NCBI GenBank assembly: GCA_964534355.1
Contig: CAZHNZ010000013.1
Span: 1 to 45,122 of the forward strand
Reading direction: 5' to 3'
Length of the DNA stretch: 45,122 nt
From: CAXXIC01 sp964534355
Lineage (GTDB): Bacteria; Bacteroidota; Bacteroidia; Bacteroidales; UBA7332
The notes beneath the pieces were generated by a model that saw only the letters and a program-made list of their open reading frames with translations, ran no database searches and was not told where the DNA came from. Made by a program: the position numbers and the translations under genes. Positions 15,623 through 24,856 of this stretch are shown here, piece by piece (the stretch's first letter is position 1; each line of letters starts with the position of its first letter).

Positions 15623-15826
15623 GGGCTTTGGCTTTTTTATACACAACAAATTGATGAGTCATTCGTTTGTTGGGCATCTGTAATTGTGGTACAAAGTTAA
15701 TTGAATATTGTTTTGATATTCTTTTAAAACCCGTTTTAATGCAACGGGTCATGCCGTATTGTTGGCAAAAAACAATATTTTGAACGATCTTGTTTGTATT
15801 CCATTCTCAAAACCCCGAATTTGTAG

Positions 15827-15834
15827 TAAATTTG
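15827..15834 (+). promoter_or_regulatory. -7 box (TAAATTTG) for the MFS-mnmE unit
   Basis: Perfect TAnnTTTG, 18 nt before the ATG at 15852, with a weak -33 region. It supports that ATG over the one 93 nt upstream. Confidence 0.6.
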
Positions 15835-15851
15835 CATCAAAATGGCAGGGA

Positions 15852-17216
15852 ATGACTAATCAGGTTGACAATGGAAAAGGTTTTTTAGGTGGATGGAGGG
15901 GGTTGAAAGAGCTTTTGCCTAACAATACCGCTGTTTGGAAACAGACCTTTTCGTCGCTCAAATCCCGCAATTACCGCCTCTATTTTTACGGACAAATGAT
16001 TTCTCTGATCGGGTCGTTTGTACAGTCTATTGCACTTAGTTGGCTTATTTACAGGGTGACGGGTTCGGTAATGCTTTTGGCAACAGTCTCTTTTGTTTCG
16101 CAAATACCGAGTTTTTTTCTTACACCCGTTACCGGGGTTTTGGTCGATCGTATTGGCCGAAAAAAAGTGTTAATAGCCACACAGTTATGTTTTATGATTC
16201 AGGCCTTACTACTGGCTTTGTTAACATTACTTTTCGATGTAGAGGTTTGGCAGATAATCTCTTTGAGCCTTTTTATCGGCGTGGTTCATGCTTTTGATAT
16301 GCCTGCCCGTCAGGCAATTACCATTGATTTAGTAGAAGATAAAGAGAATCTGAGTAATGCGATAGCACTCAATTCGGCCATGTTTAATGCTGCACGGCTT
16401 ATTGGCCCGTCTATTGGTGGGGTGTTGATCGGGTTAATCGGCGAAGGGTTCTGTTTTTTAGTAAATGGGGTTACGTATGTGGCGGTTTTGTATTCTCTGC
16501 ATCATATACATATTCCGTCGGTCATAAAGAAAAAGGATACACACAACATTGTGCGGGATATGAATGATGGTATATTGTATGTATATCGCTCTTTGCCGCT
16601 TCTTAGTGCATTGATAATGGTTGGAATAATCAGTTTCTTTGGTTTCTCTATTTTAGTCTTTATGCCGGCATTTGTCAAAGATGTGTTGCACAAAGGTAGC
16701 GATGTGTTGGGTTTTGCCATGGCATCCATCGGTGCCGGTGCTCTTGTTGCCGCGCTCTATCTGGCAGCCCGAAAGAGTGTGTTGGGGTTGGGTAAAATAA
16801 TTATGCTTAATACCTTATTGCTGGGCCTGAGTTTGTGCGGGCTTGCCTTTATGGATAGTGTTATTCCGGTTTTTCTTATTGGTTTTCCCATTGGTTTTTC
16901 CCTGATTGCGTCGGTGGCTTCGATGAATACGCAGTTGCAAATGTTGTCAGACGAGGCATTTCGTGGCCGGGTGATGAGCTTTTACACCATGGCTTTGATG
17001 GGTGTTGTGCCTATCGGGGCTATGTTATTAGGCTATGTCGAAAAATTTGTTGGGTTGTCTAATCTATTTTTAATCAACGGAATAGTTTGTGTGTTGGCTG
17101 CTTTGGCGTATGAAAAGGCCCGGCCCACATTGAGAAAGCAAATGCGAAAAGTGTATGTAGAGAAAGGGCTTGTGCATGAAATCGCTACAGGAATGGCCTC
17201 TACTATTGATAAATAA
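15852..17216 (+). CDS. MFS transporter, DHA3/EntS-like
   Basis: About 454 residues from the ATG 15852. Roughly twelve hydrophobic segments follow a soluble N-terminus. The family signatures are SRNYRLYFYGQMISLIGSFVQSIALSWLIYRVTGS and the loop motif GVLVDRIGRKKVLI, then FDMPARQAITIDLV and the late FRGRVMSFYTMALMGVVPIGAMLLGY. This matches the DHA3 group that includes the enterobactin exporter EntS and macrolide efflux proteins. It would export a small molecule by proton antiport; the substrate is unknown. mnmE starts 14 nt after its stop, so the genes are probably co-transcribed, which need not mean related function. Confidence 0.87.
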   Translation: MTNQVDNGKGFLGGWRGLKELLPNNTAVWKQTFSSLKSRNYRLYFYGQMISLIGSFVQSIALSWLIYRVTGSVMLLATVSFVSQIPSFFLTPVTGVLVDRIGRKKVLIATQLCFMIQALLLALLTLLFDVEVWQIISLSLFIGVVHAFDMPARQAITIDLVEDKENLSNAIALNSAMFNAARLIGPSIGGVLIGLIGEGFCFLVNGVTYVAVLYSLHHIHIPSVIKKKDTHNIVRDMNDGILYVYRSLPLLSALIMVGIISFFGFSILVFMPAFVKDVLHKGSDVLGFAMASIGAGALVAALYLAARKSVLGLGKIIMLNTLLLGLSLCGLAFMDSVIPVFLIGFPIGFSLIASVASMNTQLQMLSDEAFRGRVMSFYTMALMGVVPIGAMLLGYVEKFVGLSNLFLINGIVCVLAALAYEKARPTLRKQMRKVYVEKGLVHEIATGMASTIDK

Positions 17217-17230
17217 ATTTCATACTATAT

Positions 17231-18619
17231 ATGATACAGGAAGATACAATTTGCGCAGTTTCTACCGCCCCCGGACAGGGTGGGGTGGCCATGATTCGTG
17301 TGGCCGGTAAGGATGCTGTTGAGTTATGTCACCGCATATTCATTCCTTCCGGAAAGGGTGGTGGCTTGCTCTCTCAAAAACCATATACGCTAAGTTATGG
17401 GGCAATAATGGAGGGTGACGAGAGGATCGACGATGTGTTGGTTGCACTATTCAAAGCACCCCATTCTTTTACCGGAGAAGATACGGTGGAGATTACCTGC
17501 CACGGGTCAATTTACATTCAGCAGCAGATATTGAAGTTGTTGATAGAAAATGGCTGTCGCTCTGCGCTTCCCGGCGAATTTACGCAGCGGGCTTTTATGA
17601 ACGGGAAAATGGATTTGTCGCAGGCCGAGGCTGTTGCCGACCTCATTGCGTCCACCTCTGCTGCTACTCATAAACTGGCTCTTAATCAGATGAGGGGCGG
17701 GTTTAGTGCAGAACTGAATCTGTTGCGTGGCCGGTTGCTCGATTTTGTTTCGTTGGTAGAACTCGAACTTGATTTTAGTGAAGAGGAGGTTGAGTTTGCC
17801 GATCGGCTGAAGCTGAAATCGCTTTCGCAGGAGATTATGGATATTATTCGTCGGTTGGCTGATTCGTTTAGCGTGGGAAATGCAATCAAAAACGGTGTGC
17901 CGGTGGCTATTGTTGGCGAAACAAATGCCGGCAAATCGACGCTGCTCAATCTTTTTCTCAACGAGGAACGTGCCATTGTTTCGGATATTCACGGCACTAC
18001 ACGCGATGTGATTGAGGATACGGTAGTGCTTTCCGGAATCACATTTCGCTTTATTGATACAGCGGGTATCCGGGAAACTACCGATGTGATTGAGTCATTG
18101 GGAATTGAACGAACTTTCCGCAAACTGGAGCAGGCTGAGATAGTCATCTGGCTTATTGATGCAACTACTTCACCCGAATTCATCGAGGCCCTTTCCCGGA
18201 AAGTTGTGCCTCTGGCGCAGGGAAAACAGCTGTTGACGGTGTTCAATAAAGCCGATTTGCTGACCAATGATAACCGCAGTAAACTTTCTGCTCTTATGTC
18301 TGATTTGAATCCTCTCTTTATTTCGGCTAAAATGAGAATGGATACTGATCTGCTTCAAAAGCGGTTGCTGGAAGCAGCTCACCTTCCCGAAGTGAGTGCC
18401 AATGATGTGATTGTGACAAACATTCGGCATTTCGAGGCATTGACACGGGCGCTGGCGGCTATTGAACGGGCGCATAACGGACTGGATAGTGGTATTTCGG
18501 GCGATTTCCTTTCGCAGGATATACGCGAATGTATGCATTATCTGGGTGAGATAACCGGGTCAATCAGCACCGACGATATTCTGGGTTCTATCTTCGAACG
18601 TTTTTGTATCGGAAAATAA
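17231..18619 (+). CDS. mnmE: tRNA modification GTPase MnmE
   Basis: 462 residues, the family's normal length. N-terminal formyl-THF-binding domain (DTICAVSTAPGQGGVAMIRVAG, FTGEDTVEITCHGS, PGEFTQRAFMNGKMDLSQAEAVADLI), then a helical region, the inserted Ras-like G domain (G1 GETNAGKST, G2 HGTTRDV, G3 DTAGIRET, G4 NKAD) and the invariant C-terminal FCIGK whose Cys is essential. With MnmG it makes the cmnm5/nm5 modification at U34 of tRNAs reading two-box codons. It ends just before a bidirectional terminator shared with yidC. Confidence 0.97.
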   Translation: MIQEDTICAVSTAPGQGGVAMIRVAGKDAVELCHRIFIPSGKGGGLLSQKPYTLSYGAIMEGDERIDDVLVALFKAPHSFTGEDTVEITCHGSIYIQQQILKLLIENGCRSALPGEFTQRAFMNGKMDLSQAEAVADLIASTSAATHKLALNQMRGGFSAELNLLRGRLLDFVSLVELELDFSEEEVEFADRLKLKSLSQEIMDIIRRLADSFSVGNAIKNGVPVAIVGETNAGKSTLLNLFLNEERAIVSDIHGTTRDVIEDTVVLSGITFRFIDTAGIRETTDVIESLGIERTFRKLEQAEIVIWLIDATTSPEFIEALSRKVVPLAQGKQLLTVFNKADLLTNDNRSKLSALMSDLNPLFISAKMRMDTDLLQKRLLEAAHLPEVSANDVIVTNIRHFEALTRALAAIERAHNGLDSGISGDFLSQDIRECMHYLGEITGSISTDDILGSIFERFCIGK

Positions 18620-18632
18620 TTCGGATTATAGT

Positions 18633-18684
18633 ATACCTTACAAAAAAAGCCTGACGACAACGTCAGGCTTTTTTTGTAAGGTAT
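18633..18684. terminator. Bidirectional terminator between mnmE and yidC
   Basis: Perfect 24-bp inverted repeat (18633-18656 with 18661-18684) with a 4-nt ACAA loop. The GC core GCCTGACG/CGTCAGGC is flanked by runs of seven A and seven T, so it works in both directions. Confidence 0.95.
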
Positions 18685-18691
18685 TTTGGGT

Positions 18692-20557
18692 TTAGCGCTT
18701 GCTCTTTTTAGAGTTGTCGCGGGCAATTTGTTGCTGGCGTTTTTGCATCTCTTCCACACGTGCCATAAAGCCCGATTTCTTAACCGGCTTTTTGGCTTTT
18801 TCCTGTAGTTTTGCCAACAGTTTTTCTTCGTTGATAAACTGACGGAAAGCCAATGTTTGCAATATGGTAATGAGCGTTGATATGAAGTAGTAATAACTCA
18901 AACCTGAAGCAAACTCATTCAGGAAAAAGAGGAACATCAACGGCATGATGTACATCATGGTCTTCATGCCCGGTATCTGAGCTTGTCCTGTATTGGTTGC
19001 ATCCATATTGAATTTGGTATACACGATATTGGTCGCTGTCATCAAAAGACAGAACAAGCTTATGTGATTTCCGTAGTATTGGCTCAGGACCGGAATTTGT
19101 GTTGTCCAGCTGTATATTGAATCGTAGGTAGAGAGGTCAGTTGCCCACAGAAAACTCTGTTGGCGCAGCTCTATCGACGACGGGAAAAACATATACATGG
19201 CAATGAGTATTGGCATTTGCAGCAACATGGGTAAACACCCGCTCAGCGGATTTACCCCGGCTCGCTTGTACAAATCCATCGTTGCTTTTTGTTTCTCCAT
19301 CATCTTGTCCTGACCCTGAAATTTTTCGTTCAATTCCTCTACCTGAGGGCGAAGTACCCGCATTTTGGCAGAAGAAAGATACGACTTGTAGGTAAGCGGG
19401 AACAGAAATAATTTGATCACTAATGTCAGTAGCAAGATAATCAGACCGTAGCTGCCAATGAACTTCTCGAAAAAGTTAAACATCGGAATCACAGCGATCT
19501 TGTTGATATAGCGGAATATGCTTGCACCCAAAGGAACAATACGGTCGAGGCGTAGTTGCTCTTCATCAACCACTCCTTTGTCTAAGCTGGTCAGTGTTGG
19601 GAAGTGGTTGGGGCCAAAGTAGTAATTGAACGCAATTGTTTGCGATGTTTTGACATTAACATCTATAAATGCACGTGTATTGTATTCCTTGATATAACCT
19701 GTGTCGGACAATACTTTTGATTCGACAATGGCTGATGTAAGCTCTTTTTTGGCAATCAAAATAGACGAAAAGAACTGATCTTTGTAAGCTACCCATTTGA
19801 TTTTGTTGGTCAGCTCTTTCGAATCGTCTTTTGCATCACTCAAATATTCCACATCTTCAGTCAGATATTTAAAATAGAGGTTTGAGTAACGGCTTTCGTT
19901 TTTGTGTCCTTTTTCCTGTTGTCTGAGTTTCTGATACCAGCCAAGTTCCAAAGAAGTGGTGTTGGCAGCCAACACCGAATCGAGACCTGCTGTTTTGATG
20001 TCAAACTTCATCAAATACGATTTTGGGTCGATGGTGTACACATAATCCAGATAGCGACCATTACCAGCGCTCAGTCGCATTGTTATGCTGTTTTGGCTCA
20101 ACGAGGGTTGAAAGTAAAGATCGGCAGTGTTGATTTTCTTGTTGTCCCGGGTGTTGAGTGTAATGCCAAAAGAGCTCTCTTCTCCCTGAAATAAAATCAA
20201 TGGTTTCGCATCGTGAGTTTTGTATTTCTTGAGTCGGACAGAGTAAATGCGTCCGCCTTTGTTGCTCACCTTTACCTCCATCAGGTCGTTTTGCAGAGTC
20301 TGAATAGATTCAATACCCACAGCAGCCTGAGCGAAACTGCCAAATGTAGCGGCTGTATTGGCGGTGGCTGTATTGACAGCAGTTGTTGTCTGTGCAGATG
20401 GTTTAGCTTTCACCGAGGCTGCTTTTTCGACCAGCGCAATCGAATCATTGTATTTCTGTGTGGCTAATTGCTGCTCTTTCGAGGGTTGATTCAGCCAGCT
20501 GAAAGTGAAGAGAATGGCTCCGATAAGCACGAAGCCCAAAATGGTATTTTTATCCAT
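18692..20557 (-). CDS. yidC: Membrane protein insertase YidC
   Basis: A 621-residue protein. It has an N-terminal membrane anchor (MDKNTILGFVLIGAILFTFSWL), a Ser/Thr/Ala-rich linker, a large periplasmic beta domain (about 80-345) and the conserved Oxa1 domain from about 360: FNFFEKFIGSYGLIILLLTLVIKLFLFPLTYKSYLSSAKMRVLRPQ, where the Lys in the first helix pair marks the Bacteroidetes equivalent of the hydrophilic groove residue. PLSGCLPMLLQMPILIAMYMFFPSSIELR follows, then the last helices. It ends with a basic tail (KSGFMARVEEMQKRQQQ). It inserts membrane proteins alone or with SecYEG. It lies 68 nt after pyrG on the same strand without a clear promoter, so pyrG-yidC is probably one unit. Confidence 0.97.
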   Translation of the reverse strand: MDKNTILGFVLIGAILFTFSWLNQPSKEQQLATQKYNDSIALVEKAASVKAKPSAQTTTAVNTATANTAATFGSFAQAAVGIESIQTLQNDLMEVKVSNKGGRIYSVRLKKYKTHDAKPLILFQGEESSFGITLNTRDNKKINTADLYFQPSLSQNSITMRLSAGNGRYLDYVYTIDPKSYLMKFDIKTAGLDSVLAANTTSLELGWYQKLRQQEKGHKNESRYSNLYFKYLTEDVEYLSDAKDDSKELTNKIKWVAYKDQFFSSILIAKKELTSAIVESKVLSDTGYIKEYNTRAFIDVNVKTSQTIAFNYYFGPNHFPTLTSLDKGVVDEEQLRLDRIVPLGASIFRYINKIAVIPMFNFFEKFIGSYGLIILLLTLVIKLFLFPLTYKSYLSSAKMRVLRPQVEELNEKFQGQDKMMEKQKATMDLYKRAGVNPLSGCLPMLLQMPILIAMYMFFPSSIELRQQSFLWATDLSTYDSIYSWTTQIPVLSQYYGNHISLFCLLMTATNIVYTKFNMDATNTGQAQIPGMKTMMYIMPLMFLFFLNEFASGLSYYYFISTLITILQTLAFRQFINEEKLLAKLQEKAKKPVKKSGFMARVEEMQKRQQQIARDNSKKSKR

Positions 20558-20625
20558 GATTGATGTTGGAATAAATTCTTTTTTTTACGATTAGTTGATT
20601 TTGTCAGTTACTACAAATTCAAATT

Positions 20626-22233
20626 CTACTTTTGATTTGCGATAGCAGCTTTTACAAAACCAATAAACAAAGGGTTTGGTTTCAATACTGTACTATTGTA
20701 TTCGGGGTGATATTGTACACCAACGAACCATTTGAGTGATGGTATCTCCACAACTTCTACCAGGCCGGTGTCGGGATTGTGTCCCACGCAGCTCATGCCT
20801 GCATTTTCGAAATCAGCCTTGTACTTGTTGTTGAATTCAAAACGGTGGCGGTGTCTCTCCTGAATCAGCGTATTTTTGTAGGCCAATGCTGCTTTTGAGC
20901 CGGCTTCGAGTTCGCAATCGTAGGCGCCCAAACGCATTGTTCCGCCCATGTTGGTAATTCCCTTTTGTTCTTCCATCAGGTCGATTACGTTGAATGGCGT
21001 TTTGGTGTCCATCTCTGTCGAGTTAGCATCTTCAAAGCCGAGTACATTGCGGGCATATTCAATCACCATACACTGCATCCCGAGACATACACCCAGGGTA
21101 GGTACATCGTTTTGGCGGGCATATTTAATGGCGGCAAATTTTCCATCTATTCCACGTTGTCCGAATCCCGGTGCGATCAGCAATCCATCCATGCCGCTCA
21201 GCAGCTCAGCCGCATTGCTGTCGTTCAGCTTTTCAGAGTGAATAAAAGTCAGTTTAAGCTTTTTATCGTTATAGATAGCCGCCTGCATCAACGATTCGTT
21301 GATTGATTTGTAAGCATCGGGCAGCTCCACATATTTCCCAACCAATCCGATTTTTACAGTGCCGGTAGCATTGGCTTGTTTTTGCAAAAACTCAATCCAC
21401 GGACCCAGTTCAGGCTCACCATCAGTTGGCATATCCATTTTCGATAATGTTACCACATCCAATCCCTGCTCCTGCATTTTGAGGGGAACCTCATATATAG
21501 ATGCCACGTCGATAGACTGAATAACCGCGTTTGGCTCAACGTTACAGAAAAGAGCTACTTTGCGTCGTACCTCTGCGCTCAATTCGTGTTCGGTGCGCAG
21601 AACCAATATATCGGGTTGAATACCCAATTCCTGAAGTTGTTTTACTGAGTGCTGCGTCGGTTTTGTTTTCAACTCTTTGGCAGCTGCCAGATAAGGCACA
21701 TAGGTCAGGTGGATGCAAAGACAGTTTTTGCCCAGCTCCCAGCGCAACTGACGCACGCTTTCTACAAATGGCAAAGACTCGATATCTCCCACTGTACCAC
21801 CAATTTCGGTAATAACGAAATCAAATTTGTATTTGGTGCCGAGTAGTTTTACATTTCTTTTTATCTCGTCGGTAATGTGAGGTACAACCTGTACCGTTTT
21901 ACCCAAATAGTCGCCACGACGCTCTTTATCAATTACACTTTGATAGATTCGTCCTGTGGTAATATTGTTGGAACGGGTGGTTTGTACATTTATAAAGCGT
22001 TCGTAGTGACCCAAATCGAGGTCTGCCTCATGTCCGTCTACTGTTACATAGCACTCTCCGTGTTCGTATGGATTCAAAGTACCCGGGTCAATGTTGATAT
22101 ACGGGTCGAATTTCTGAATGGTGACGTTGTAGCCGCGAGCCTGCAGCAGTTTTGCCAATGATGCTGAAATAATTCCTTTTCCCAATGAAGAGGTTACGCC
22201 TCCGGTCACGAAAATATACTTGGTATCGCTCAC
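20626..22233 (-). CDS. pyrG: CTP synthase
   Basis: About 535 residues from a GTG start (MSDTKYIFVTGGVTSSLGKG); the longer frame to 22269 starts with a TTG inside the -7 box and is not credible. The amidoligase domain shows the P-loop-like VTGGVTSSLGKGIISASL and YINIDPGTLNPYEHGECYVTVDGHEADLDLGHYERF. The glutaminase domain has the nucleophile elbow TLGVCLGMQCMVIEYARN, with the His and Glu in VGVQYHPEYNS. It makes CTP from UTP, ATP and glutamine, and is feedback-regulated by CTP. It precedes yidC in the same direction. Confidence 0.97.
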   Translation of the reverse strand: MSDTKYIFVTGGVTSSLGKGIISASLAKLLQARGYNVTIQKFDPYINIDPGTLNPYEHGECYVTVDGHEADLDLGHYERFINVQTTRSNNITTGRIYQSVIDKERRGDYLGKTVQVVPHITDEIKRNVKLLGTKYKFDFVITEIGGTVGDIESLPFVESVRQLRWELGKNCLCIHLTYVPYLAAAKELKTKPTQHSVKQLQELGIQPDILVLRTEHELSAEVRRKVALFCNVEPNAVIQSIDVASIYEVPLKMQEQGLDVVTLSKMDMPTDGEPELGPWIEFLQKQANATGTVKIGLVGKYVELPDAYKSINESLMQAAIYNDKKLKLTFIHSEKLNDSNAAELLSGMDGLLIAPGFGQRGIDGKFAAIKYARQNDVPTLGVCLGMQCMVIEYARNVLGFEDANSTEMDTKTPFNVIDLMEEQKGITNMGGTMRLGAYDCELEAGSKAALAYKNTLIQERHRHRFEFNNKYKADFENAGMSCVGHNPDTGLVEVVEIPSLKWFVGVQYHPEYNSTVLKPNPLFIGFVKAAIANQK

Positions 22234-22266
22234 AATGATAAAAATTAGTTGATTTAAATTCAGCTG

Positions 22267-22274
22267 CAAAAGTA
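22267..22274 (-). promoter_or_regulatory. -7 box (TACTTTTG) for pyrG
   Basis: Minus-strand TACTTTTG, 34 nt before the GTG start. The in-frame TTG of the longer frame is the last three bases of this box. Confidence 0.6.
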
Positions 22275-22327
22275 GAAATTTTTTCTCATTTATTTTTCAG
22301 TCTGTTCGTTACAACAGCAAAATATAC

Positions 22328-22335
22328 TAATTTTG
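22328..22335 (+). promoter_or_regulatory. -7 box (TAATTTTG) for the DUF3078 gene
   Basis: Perfect TAnnTTTG giving a long leader of about 150 nt to the ATG at 22490. Confidence 0.45.
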
Positions 22336-22385
22336 TACCCGATATGGCTTTTGTTTTATCAATATACATAAATAAGAGATTGGTT

Positions 22386-22442
22386 GTGGGGCCCCACCGA
22401 AACTACAAATGCCATTGATTGCTCTCTTTTTGCCCCGGGGGC
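22386..22442. promoter_or_regulatory. Two GC-rich palindromes in the DUF3078 leader
   Basis: GTGGGGCCCCAC at 22386-22397 is a perfect 12-bp palindrome. GCCCC-g-GGGGC lies at 22432-22442. Both stand out in an otherwise AT-rich leader, and their G and C runs could also pair with one another. They may be leader RNA structure or operators. Confidence 0.5.
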
Positions 22443-22489
22443 GACTCGTTTTGTTAATTACGCACAACATAAACTAAAAAAATAATCTG

Positions 22490-23938
22490 ATGAGAAGTGG
22501 TCTGATGTTCACTGTTGTATTCTTGTTTTTTATGTTCACTTTTTTGAGTGGTGGAATTCTGGCTCAAACGCCTGTTGGAGGCAAATTAGCCGTAGATACG
22601 ATTGAACGAAAATTGGAAAACGGACTATTGGATTTGGTGGATACAGTGTTGGTTGTTCCTGCACCTGTAGAGATAAAATACAACAATACAAAATTGATTC
22701 AGGTGAAAGCTGATTCGCCGGCCGTAACCGAATATGAATTAACTCTTGCCGATAGTGTCTATTCGGTTTACAACCGCTTTTTGTTGCCGTTAGAGTACCA
22801 ACGGCCCTATTTCTCCGATGTTTGGCGTGTACCCCGTCCATCATTTTCTTTCGAAAAAAAGAATCAATGGCTCTCGGTGGATATACCGTCATGGCAGGGC
22901 GAATTTACCCGCTATTTTGCAATTGACTCACTCCGGCTTTCTATTCTTCACAATATTATGTATCTGAATCCATATTTGATAAACCCACCGCACGAGGCAT
23001 TGCCTTCCGATTATTTATTGTCTGATGTAGTGAAGCATCCTATCGAAAATAGTGTTGCCCTCCAGGGTTTTTTCAGGCCCGAAGCCATTGCCCGAAAAAG
23101 TAAAGTCTCGAATGCTTTTTCGGTCAAAAATAAAGTTGGTTTCTGGAATTTTGTCAACCGGGTTGCTTTGCAATTTTCTCAAAACTATTTTTCGACCAAC
23201 TGGCAGCAGGGTGGTGAGAGTAATCTGGCTCTCATGAGTTTACTCAATATGAAGGCCAGCTACAATCACGAAAAAGGACACTCTTTTGTCAATGAGCTCG
23301 AGTGGCGTAGTAGTTTTTACACCGCGCCCAGTGATACAATGCGTTCCTGGAGGGTGAATGATGATATGTTTCGGCTATCATCTCTTCTTTCTGTTAAGGC
23401 CATTCTCAAGTGGAATTACTCTATTTCAAGCGAGTTTAAAACCAGGTTTTTCAATTCATACAAAACAAATACCAATACACGTCTTGGCTCTTTCCTTTCT
23501 CCTGCCGAATATAGTTTGGGTATAGGTATGAGCTATTCCAACAAGTTTAAAAAGCTTCATGTCAAGGATTTGCAATTGATGCTTGCACCTTATTCTTACA
23601 ATTGGAAGTTTGTGAATGATAAAAAGGTAGATGTGACCCGATTTGGAATTAAAAAGGGTGAGCAAAAACTTGAGCAGTATGGTTCGAGGCTCGATCTCAG
23701 ATTTACTTCTGATATTCGAAAAAATATCACTTGGCAATCTCGCCTTTACTATTTTACCACATATAAAAATGTAGAATCGGAGTGGGAGAATACGTTCAAT
23801 TTTGTGGTCAACCGGTATTTCTCTACCCGACTGTTTTTTCATCTTCGTTACGATGATAAACGAAAACTTAAGAGCGAAGATGATTCATATTATCAGCTCA
23901 AGGAGCTCATGAGTTTTGGGTTGACCTATTACTGGTAA
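22490..23938 (+). CDS. DUF3078 outer-membrane protein
   Basis: A 482-residue protein with a signal peptide (MFTVVFLFFMFTFLSGGILAQ). The C-terminal half matches DUF3078: VALQFSQNYFSTNWQQGGESNLALMSLLNMKASYNHEKGHSFVNELEWR, followed by alternating amphipathic strands (LKWNYSISSEFKTRFFNSYK, YSLGIGMSYSNKFKK, LDLRFTSDIRKNITWQSRLYYFTTYK) and a last strand ending in aromatic residues (FGLTYYW), typical of an outer-membrane barrel. The N-terminal about 180 residues are less conserved. The function of DUF3078 proteins is unknown. It is monocistronic, with a strong convergent terminator shared with nagB. Confidence 0.8.
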   Translation: MRSGLMFTVVFLFFMFTFLSGGILAQTPVGGKLAVDTIERKLENGLLDLVDTVLVVPAPVEIKYNNTKLIQVKADSPAVTEYELTLADSVYSVYNRFLLPLEYQRPYFSDVWRVPRPSFSFEKKNQWLSVDIPSWQGEFTRYFAIDSLRLSILHNIMYLNPYLINPPHEALPSDYLLSDVVKHPIENSVALQGFFRPEAIARKSKVSNAFSVKNKVGFWNFVNRVALQFSQNYFSTNWQQGGESNLALMSLLNMKASYNHEKGHSFVNELEWRSSFYTAPSDTMRSWRVNDDMFRLSSLLSVKAILKWNYSISSEFKTRFFNSYKTNTNTRLGSFLSPAEYSLGIGMSYSNKFKKLHVKDLQLMLAPYSYNWKFVNDKKVDVTRFGIKKGEQKLEQYGSRLDLRFTSDIRKNITWQSRLYYFTTYKNVESEWENTFNFVVNRYFSTRLFFHLRYDDKRKLKSEDDSYYQLKELMSFGLTYYW

Positions 23939-23950
23939 ATTATGGAAATA

Positions 23951-23993
23951 GAAAGCGGGGCAGTCTCAATATGCCTGAGATTGCCCCGCTTTC
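23951..23993. terminator. Convergent terminator between the DUF3078 gene and nagB
   Basis: 18-bp stem with one G-T pair (23951-23968 with 23976-23993), loop of 7 nt, core GCGGGGCA/TGCCCCGC, followed on the plus strand by TTTTTTC. Confidence 0.9.
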
Positions 23994-24010
23994 TTTTTTC
24001 TCTTCAACGT

Positions 24011-24835
24011 CTATTTCATGTCGCACATTAGCAGCGAATCTGGCTTGATGTGTTCCTTTTCAATTTCTTTGAAATAGCGGTAGGTTCCAACTTTGAGTTC
24101 CGTGGTAGAGTCTTCGTCGCACACAATAATGCTCTTGGCGTGCATCTGGAGTGCGCTGATGGTCCATAGGTGATTTATAGCCCCCTCTACGGCCTGATAA
24201 AGTGCACGGGCCTTGTTGTGCCCACTGGCCATGATCAACACTTCCTGTGCATCCATAATGGTGCCCACGCCAACCGTAATCACATTCTTGGGCACTTTGT
24301 TGATGTTATTGTCGAAGAAGCGCGAATTGGCAATGATGGTTTCCATCGTAAGCATTTTTGTGCGCGTGCGGGAGCTGAGCGACGAGCCTGGTTCGTTGAA
24401 CGCAATATGTCCGTCGGGGCCTACACCGCCAATAATAAGATTGATGCCGCCCACATCTTTTATTTTTTGCTCATACGAAGCGCATTCTGCCTTCAGGTTT
24501 TCTGCGCTACCATCGGGGATGAATACATTCTCCGGTTTGATGTTTATGTGGTTGAAAAAGTTGGTCCACATAAACGAAGAGAGGCTATGCGGATGGTTTT
24601 TGGGCAGCCCCACATATTCATCGGTATTGAAAGTGATGATGTTTTCGAACGAGATTACCTTATTCATGTATAGCTCAACAAGATGGCGATAGAGACCCAG
24701 TGGAGAAGAGCCGGTGGGCAAACCCAATACAAAGGGTTTGTCGGGTGTGGGTTTGAAGTCGATGATTTTTGAGGCAACATAGTTGGCCGTCCACATCGAT
24801 ATCCGGGCATAATCCGGTTGTATGATCAGTCGCAT
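24011..24835 (-). CDS. nagB: Glucosamine-6-phosphate deaminase
   Basis: A 274-residue protein close to the E. coli length (266). Substrate and phosphate loops are LGLPTGSSPLGLYRHL and the catalytic Asp is in ITFNTDEYVGLP. The ring-opening His motif is GGVGPDGHIAFNEPGSSLSSRTR, with Asp, His and Glu all present. The C-terminal region includes ITVGVGTIMDAQEVLIMASGHNKA. It converts glucosamine-6-phosphate to fructose-6-phosphate and ammonia, feeding amino sugars into glycolysis. It lies 21 nt after fprA on the same strand with no promoter box between, so the two are probably co-transcribed, an unusual metabolic pairing. Confidence 0.95.
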   Translation of the reverse strand: MRLIIQPDYARISMWTANYVASKIIDFKPTPDKPFVLGLPTGSSPLGLYRHLVELYMNKVISFENIITFNTDEYVGLPKNHPHSLSSFMWTNFFNHINIKPENVFIPDGSAENLKAECASYEQKIKDVGGINLIIGGVGPDGHIAFNEPGSSLSSRTRTKMLTMETIIANSRFFDNNINKVPKNVITVGVGTIMDAQEVLIMASGHNKARALYQAVEGAINHLWTISALQMHAKSIIVCDEDSTTELKVGTYRYFKEIEKEHIKPDSLLMCDMK

Positions 24836-24856
24836 ATCTGTGATTATTACACTTGT

